Origin: an uncultured Fretibacterium sp.
GTDB lineage: Bacteria; Synergistota; Synergistia; Synergistales; Aminobacteriaceae
Direction: 5' to 3'
DNA: 7,995 nucleotides
NCBI RefSeq assembly: GCF_938040765.1
Contig: NZ_CALIAA010000302.1
Span: 1-7,995 of the forward strand
The notes under the pieces are model-generated. The model had not been told where the DNA came from. It saw only the letters and a list, made by a program, of their open reading frames with translations, and did no database searches. Position numbers and translations under genes: made by a program. Every line of letters begins with the position of its first letter. Positions within the stretch are counted from its first letter, which is position 1. Positions 5,300 to 7,995 of this stretch are shown here, piece after piece.

Positions 5300-6931
5300 T
5301 TAACCGATCTTGTCCAATAGCTGCTGAACGCTCTTCTTGCCGAACATCACCTCATCGTCGTTGACCACGAGACAGGGGACGCTCATCACGTTGTACCGGT
5401 CCTTCATGGCCTCAAAATGGTTGATGTCGTACACCTCCGCCGTCACCAGCGGGTTCAGCGACGCGATCTGCTGAGCGGCCGCGACCAGCTCCGGGCACAT
5501 CGTGCAGGAGAGGGAGACCAGAATCTTCATGCGGATTGCCCTTCCAATCCCCTGGATCCTTGCCCTCGTCTCGTCATCCAGAGGCTGGCCTGGCCCCGCA
5601 GCGTTGTAAAGCCCCAAGAGGAAGGAGGTGAACTCGTGCCCGCCCGGGACGCCATGAAAGGCCAGGCCGGTCTCCGTGCCATCCTCCTTCAGGACCCTGA
5701 CGCAGGGCAGCTCGGCTTCGGGGAGCCCCGTGCCCGTCCTCACGGTCAGCTTGTCCGTCACTCCCGCCAGCTCCTCCATGTAGCCTTTGAGCTCGCGCGA
5801 GACGGGGCGATCGTCGAGGCTGAGCTCCAGAACCAGCTTCCGCTCCATGCGCTCGAAAATGACGTCCATCTGCTGGCGCATCTCCGGCGGGAAGAGCCCC
5901 CCTTCCGAGGACTGTTTCGCCTCGGCCTTTGTGTTCCGCTCCGGGGCGGCGTCCCTGCGAACCGGTTTTTGGGGGTGGAGGCCCGTTTTGGTCTGCATGA
6001 CGGCCGCGTACTTCTCCAGCTCCGTCGCCGCCGTCGCCCCGTCGCCAACGGCGGTGACGACCTGACGCAGGTTCTTCACGCAGACGTCGCCCGCGGCATA
6101 GACGCCGTCCCGGCTGGTTTTCTGATTGCGGTCGGTGATAACGTAGCCCTGAGGATCGAGCTCTACCTTTCCCTTGACCAGTTCCGTGTCCGGAGCATAG
6201 CCCGCGAACACAAACACGCCGAAGGTGTCGTTCCCGCCCGTGGAGAACTCGGTCTCCTCCCCTGTCCTGGAGTTCCGGTACCGAATCCTGCGGAGGGCGG
6301 TATCGCCCGAGACGTCCTCCACCTGCGTGTTCGTCAGCACCGTGATCTTAGGATGGCTCAGGGCCGCCTGCGCTGTCGCCTCGGCACAGCTGAAGCCGTC
6401 CCCGCGGATCAGTACCGTCACGTGACGGGCGTACCGGGTAAGAAAGACGCTCTCCTCCGCCGCGGCGAAACCGCCGCCGACGACGAAGACCTCCTTGTCC
6501 GTGAAGAACTCCCCGTCGCACGTCGCGCAGTAGGCCACGCCGTGGCCGCGGAACTCCGCCTCGCCGGGGAACCCGATCATCCTCGGATGCGCACCCGTCG
6601 CGATCAGGACCCCGAAGCAGGAGTAGACGCCCCGGTCCGTATGGACCTTCTTGACGTCCCCATCCAGCTCCAGATCCGTCACCTCGGCCATCAGGAACTC
6701 CGCGCCGAAGCCCTCGGCCTGGACGCGCATGGCCTCGGTCAGTTCCCGTCCGTTCGTCCGTCCCACCCCGGGATAGTTCACGACCTCGGAGGTGATCGTG
6801 ATCTGACCGCCGAAGGTCTCCTTCTCGACAACCAGCACCCGGTAGCAGGCGCGGGCGAGGTAGAGGCCTGCCGTCAAACCGGCAGGCCCTCCCCCTACTA
6901 CGACAACATCATAAAAGTTCCGGTCGTCCAT
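5300..6931 (-). CDS. AhpF-like flavoprotein reductase: thioredoxin reductase with C-terminal thioredoxin-fold domain
   Basis: This enzyme probably passes electrons from NAD(P)H through FAD and two disulfides to the peroxiredoxin AhpC in the cytoplasm. The 543 residues begin with a thioredoxin-reductase module: FAD site GGGPAG (13-18), redox pair CATC (C135, C138), nucleotide-binding GGGFAA (152-157) and the FAD motif GD at 281-282. A charged linker (~312-345) leads to an AhpF-N-like double thioredoxin-fold region with a second redox centre, CTMC (C476, C479), and the cis-proline VPC at P519. In E. coli AhpF this region is N-terminal, so the order is reversed. It fits the AhpF-homologue family described next to lone ahpC genes (TIGR03143, from memory). 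The thioredoxin reductase HRR NADPH-phosphate motif is replaced by IRG (175-177), which suggests NADH use. The ATG at 6931 overlaps the ahpC stop (TGATG). An in-frame start at 7252 would lie inside ahpC and adds an Arg/Gly-rich shadow, so I rejected it. Confidence 0.9.
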   Translation of the reverse strand: MDDRNFYDVVVVGGGPAGLTAGLYLARACYRVLVVEKETFGGQITITSEVVNYPGVGRTNGRELTEAMRVQAEGFGAEFLMAEVTDLELDGDVKKVHTDRGVYSCFGVLIATGAHPRMIGFPGEAEFRGHGVAYCATCDGEFFTDKEVFVVGGGFAAAEESVFLTRYARHVTVLIRGDGFSCAEATAQAALSHPKITVLTNTQVEDVSGDTALRRIRYRNSRTGEETEFSTGGNDTFGVFVFAGYAPDTELVKGKVELDPQGYVITDRNQKTSRDGVYAAGDVCVKNLRQVVTAVGDGATAATELEKYAAVMQTKTGLHPQKPVRRDAAPERNTKAEAKQSSEGGLFPPEMRQQMDVIFERMERKLVLELSLDDRPVSRELKGYMEELAGVTDKLTVRTGTGLPEAELPCVRVLKEDGTETGLAFHGVPGGHEFTSFLLGLYNAAGPGQPLDDETRARIQGIGRAIRMKILVSLSCTMCPELVAAAQQIASLNPLVTAEVYDINHFEAMKDRYNVMSVPCLVVNDDEVMFGKKSVQQLLDKIG

Positions 6932-7494
6932 CAGAGTTTGCCAACCAGGTCCAGGCTCGGCTTCAGGGTCTCCGCGCCGGGCTGCCACTTCGCCGGGCAG
7001 ACCTGATCTCCGTGTTCGGCCACGAACTGGCTGGCCTGCAGGCGGCGGAACAGCTCTTCGGCATTGCGGCCCACGTTGCCGGCGTTGACCTCGTACACCA
7101 CGATCTTCCCCTCGGGATTCACGATGAAGCTGCCGCGCTCCGCCAGGCCGGCGTCCTCGATCAGCACCTCGAAGTCCCTGCTCAGCGCGTGCGTGGGGTC
7201 CGCCAGCATCGGATAGGTGATCTTCCCAATGCGATCGGACTCGTCGTGCCATGCCTTATGGACGAAATGGGTGTCCGTGGAGACCGAGTAAATCTCGCAG
7301 CCCGCCTTCTTGAAGTCGGCATACTTGTTCTGCAGGTCCTCGAGCTCCGTGGGGCAGACAAAGGTGAAGTCCGCGGGATAAAAGAAAAAAACGCTCCACT
7401 TTCCGAGAATATCCGCCTTCGTGACGGTCTTGAACTCACCGTTATGGTACGCCTGAACCTTGAAATCGCTAACTTCTTTGTTGATCATGGACAT
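6931..7494 (-). CDS. ahpC: Alkyl hydroperoxide reductase AhpC, typical 2-Cys peroxiredoxin
   Basis: AhpC reduces hydrogen peroxide, organic hydroperoxides and peroxynitrite in the cytoplasm, and is re-reduced by an AhpF-type partner, here encoded by the overlapping downstream gene. At 187 residues it has the length of E. coli AhpC and resembles it throughout. The peroxidatic Cys47 is in the motif PADFTFVCPTE with P40 and T44, the catalytic Arg is R120, and the resolving Cys166 is in VCPAKW. The C-terminus SLDLVGKL is typical of the Prx1/AhpC group. The start at 7494 (MSMINKEV, like E. coli MSLINTKI) is supported by AAGGAGG at 7509-7503, eight bases upstream; the longer in-frame ATG at 7635 runs into perR and was rejected. 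perR lies 88 bases upstream and probably controls it. Confidence 0.97.
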   Translation of the reverse strand: MSMINKEVSDFKVQAYHNGEFKTVTKADILGKWSVFFFYPADFTFVCPTELEDLQNKYADFKKAGCEIYSVSTDTHFVHKAWHDESDRIGKITYPMLADPTHALSRDFEVLIEDAGLAERGSFIVNPEGKIVVYEVNAGNVGRNAEELFRRLQASQFVAEHGDQVCPAKWQPGAETLKPSLDLVGKL

Positions 7495-7516
7495 CAGAAA
7501 TTCCTCCTTAAGATAT

Positions 7517-7535
7517 GCGTCGGTTCGTCCGACGC
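7517..7535 (-). promoter_or_regulatory. Hairpin in the ahpC leader next to its Shine-Dalgarno
   Basis: In - strand RNA, GCGUCGG (7535-7529) pairs perfectly with CCGACGC (7523-7517) around the loop ACGAA. The stem base is seven bases from the AAGGAGG of ahpC (7509-7503). No U-run follows, so it is not an intrinsic terminator; it may stabilise the processed ahpC message or modulate translation. A weaker 6-pair stem (7580-7575 with 7555-7550) lies upstream in the same 88-base perR-ahpC gap. I found no PerR-box-like AT-rich palindrome and no clear promoter in this gap. Confidence 0.4.
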
Positions 7536-7582
7536 GTTGTTCCATTGCAGGGCGGAGCTCCAACAGCGGATGTCCCGCCCGG

Positions 7583-7972
7583 TCAACCCTGTTCTTTACG
7601 CCCCTCCGGGCGTGCCTTTCCGCGGCACTCGTCACAGACGTAGGAGAGTTTGAGATCGTAGGAATCGATATGGAGCCCCGTCTCCGTCCTCAGGTATTCC
7701 GTAAGGTCCCCCAGAAAGACGTCCTTGAGCTTCCCGCATCCCCGACAGACCAGATGGTCGTGCCGCAGAGTGCGGTCGTAGCGATCCGGCTGTCCCTCCA
7801 CACTCAGTCTGCGGATCGCACCCTGTGCACAGAGGGAGTTCAGGTTGTTGTAGATCGTCGCCATAACGACGGAGGGATACTGCCTCTTCATCTCCAGAAA
7901 AACCTGCTCGGCGGTCATATGACCCCCCACCCTGTTCACGATCTCCAGGATGCCGCTGCTGTACTTTGCCAT
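7583..7972 (-). CDS. perR: Peroxide-sensing repressor of the Fur family (PerR-like)
   Basis: PerR represses peroxide-defence genes with Fe2+ or Mn2+ bound and is inactivated when peroxide oxidises metal-binding histidines. The winged-helix recognition part reads ATIYNNLNSL (38-47). The five regulatory-metal ligands of B. subtilis PerR (H37, D85, H91, H93, D104) have counterparts H18, D66, H71, H73 and D84. The structural zinc site is complete: C76xxC79 (CRGC) and C113xxC116 (CDEC). Asp66, rather than Glu, is the PerR rather than Fur signature. At 129 residues it is shorter than B. subtilis PerR (145) because the first helix is missing; the start MAKYSSGILE resembles the short MxKYS-type starts seen in some anaerobe Fur proteins. 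The frame continues upstream to the window edge, but GGAG five to seven bases before the ATG at 7972 supports this start. Genes ahpC and the reductase follow in the same direction. Its promoter lies outside the window. Confidence 0.88.
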   Translation of the reverse strand: MAKYSSGILEIVNRVGGHMTAEQVFLEMKRQYPSVVMATIYNNLNSLCAQGAIRRLSVEGQPDRYDRTLRHDHLVCRGCGKLKDVFLGDLTEYLRTETGLHIDSYDLKLSYVCDECRGKARPEGRKEQG

Positions 7973-7995
7973 GCCGCTCTCCGTACTTAGAATTA

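Noticed and set aside
5417..7006. 529-codon open frame on the + strand
   Set aside because: It is antisense to the reductase gene, Arg/His/Leu rich with no recognisable motif, and arises from the high GC third positions of the real gene.
6932..7252. Upstream extension of the reductase to an ATG at 7252
   Set aside because: The extra 107 residues lie inside ahpC in another frame and are an Arg/Gly-rich shadow; MDDRNFYDVVVVGGG at 6931 is the normal family start.
7495..7582. PerR box or separate ahpC promoter between perR and ahpC
   Set aside because: No AT-rich TTATAAT-type palindrome and no paired -35/-10 boxes; TATCTT near 7514 is too close to the ribosome site.
7495..7635. Upstream extension of ahpC to an ATG at 7635
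   Set aside because: It overlaps perR and ignores the excellent AAGGAGG placed before MSMINKEV, which aligns with the E. coli start.
1..7995. CRISPR array, mobile element, tRNA or phage/defence island
   Set aside because: No regularly spaced repeats, terminal inverted repeats, transposase or cloverleaf were seen; the genes are all core motility or peroxide-defence functions.

Overview
The window is high-GC bacterial DNA carrying two unrelated core modules that converge near position 5,050. I think it comes from a motile, anaerobic member of the Synergistota. This rests on remembered resemblance of the flagellin N-terminus (MRIYHNIPALYAYNALNATN) and on the PerR/AhpC/AhpF-homologue set typical of anaerobes; it is inference, not a search result.

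Left half, + strand (1-5036): flagellar filament genes. The 3' part of flgL (hook-filament junction protein) enters from the left edge. It is followed by fliW and csrA, which overlap by one base, and then a very large flagellin gene (879 codons). The flagellin leader has two perfect hairpins that present GGA in the loop, followed by a GGA-containing Shine-Dalgarno. This is the RNA signature of CsrA repression. Together with fliW-csrA next door it fits the FliW-CsrA-flagellin partner-switch known from Bacillus subtilis: free flagellin binds FliW, released CsrA blocks flagellin translation, and flagellin export resets the circuit. A GGA-rich leader with a 10-bp direct repeat precedes fliW and may extend the control to fliW-csrA itself. 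A very stable hairpin ends the flagellin unit.

Right half, - strand (7972 down to 5068): a peroxide-defence unit in the order perR (Fur family peroxide sensor), ahpC (two-cysteine peroxiredoxin), then an AhpF-like flavoprotein reductase. In the reductase the thioredoxin-fold electron-relay domain sits at the C-terminus instead of the N-terminus. ahpC and the reductase gene overlap by one base. Beyond the reductase stop lies a startless 57-codon open stretch in the same frame, probably a gene remnant, and then a U-tailed intrinsic terminator on the - strand.

I see no CRISPR array, tRNA, rRNA, transposase or phage gene. The locus is mostly ordinary. The parts worth a second look are regulatory (leader hairpins, GGA cluster, phased repeats) and architectural (calcium-loop motif in FlgL, low-GC cassette in flagellin, permuted AhpF, the remnant).
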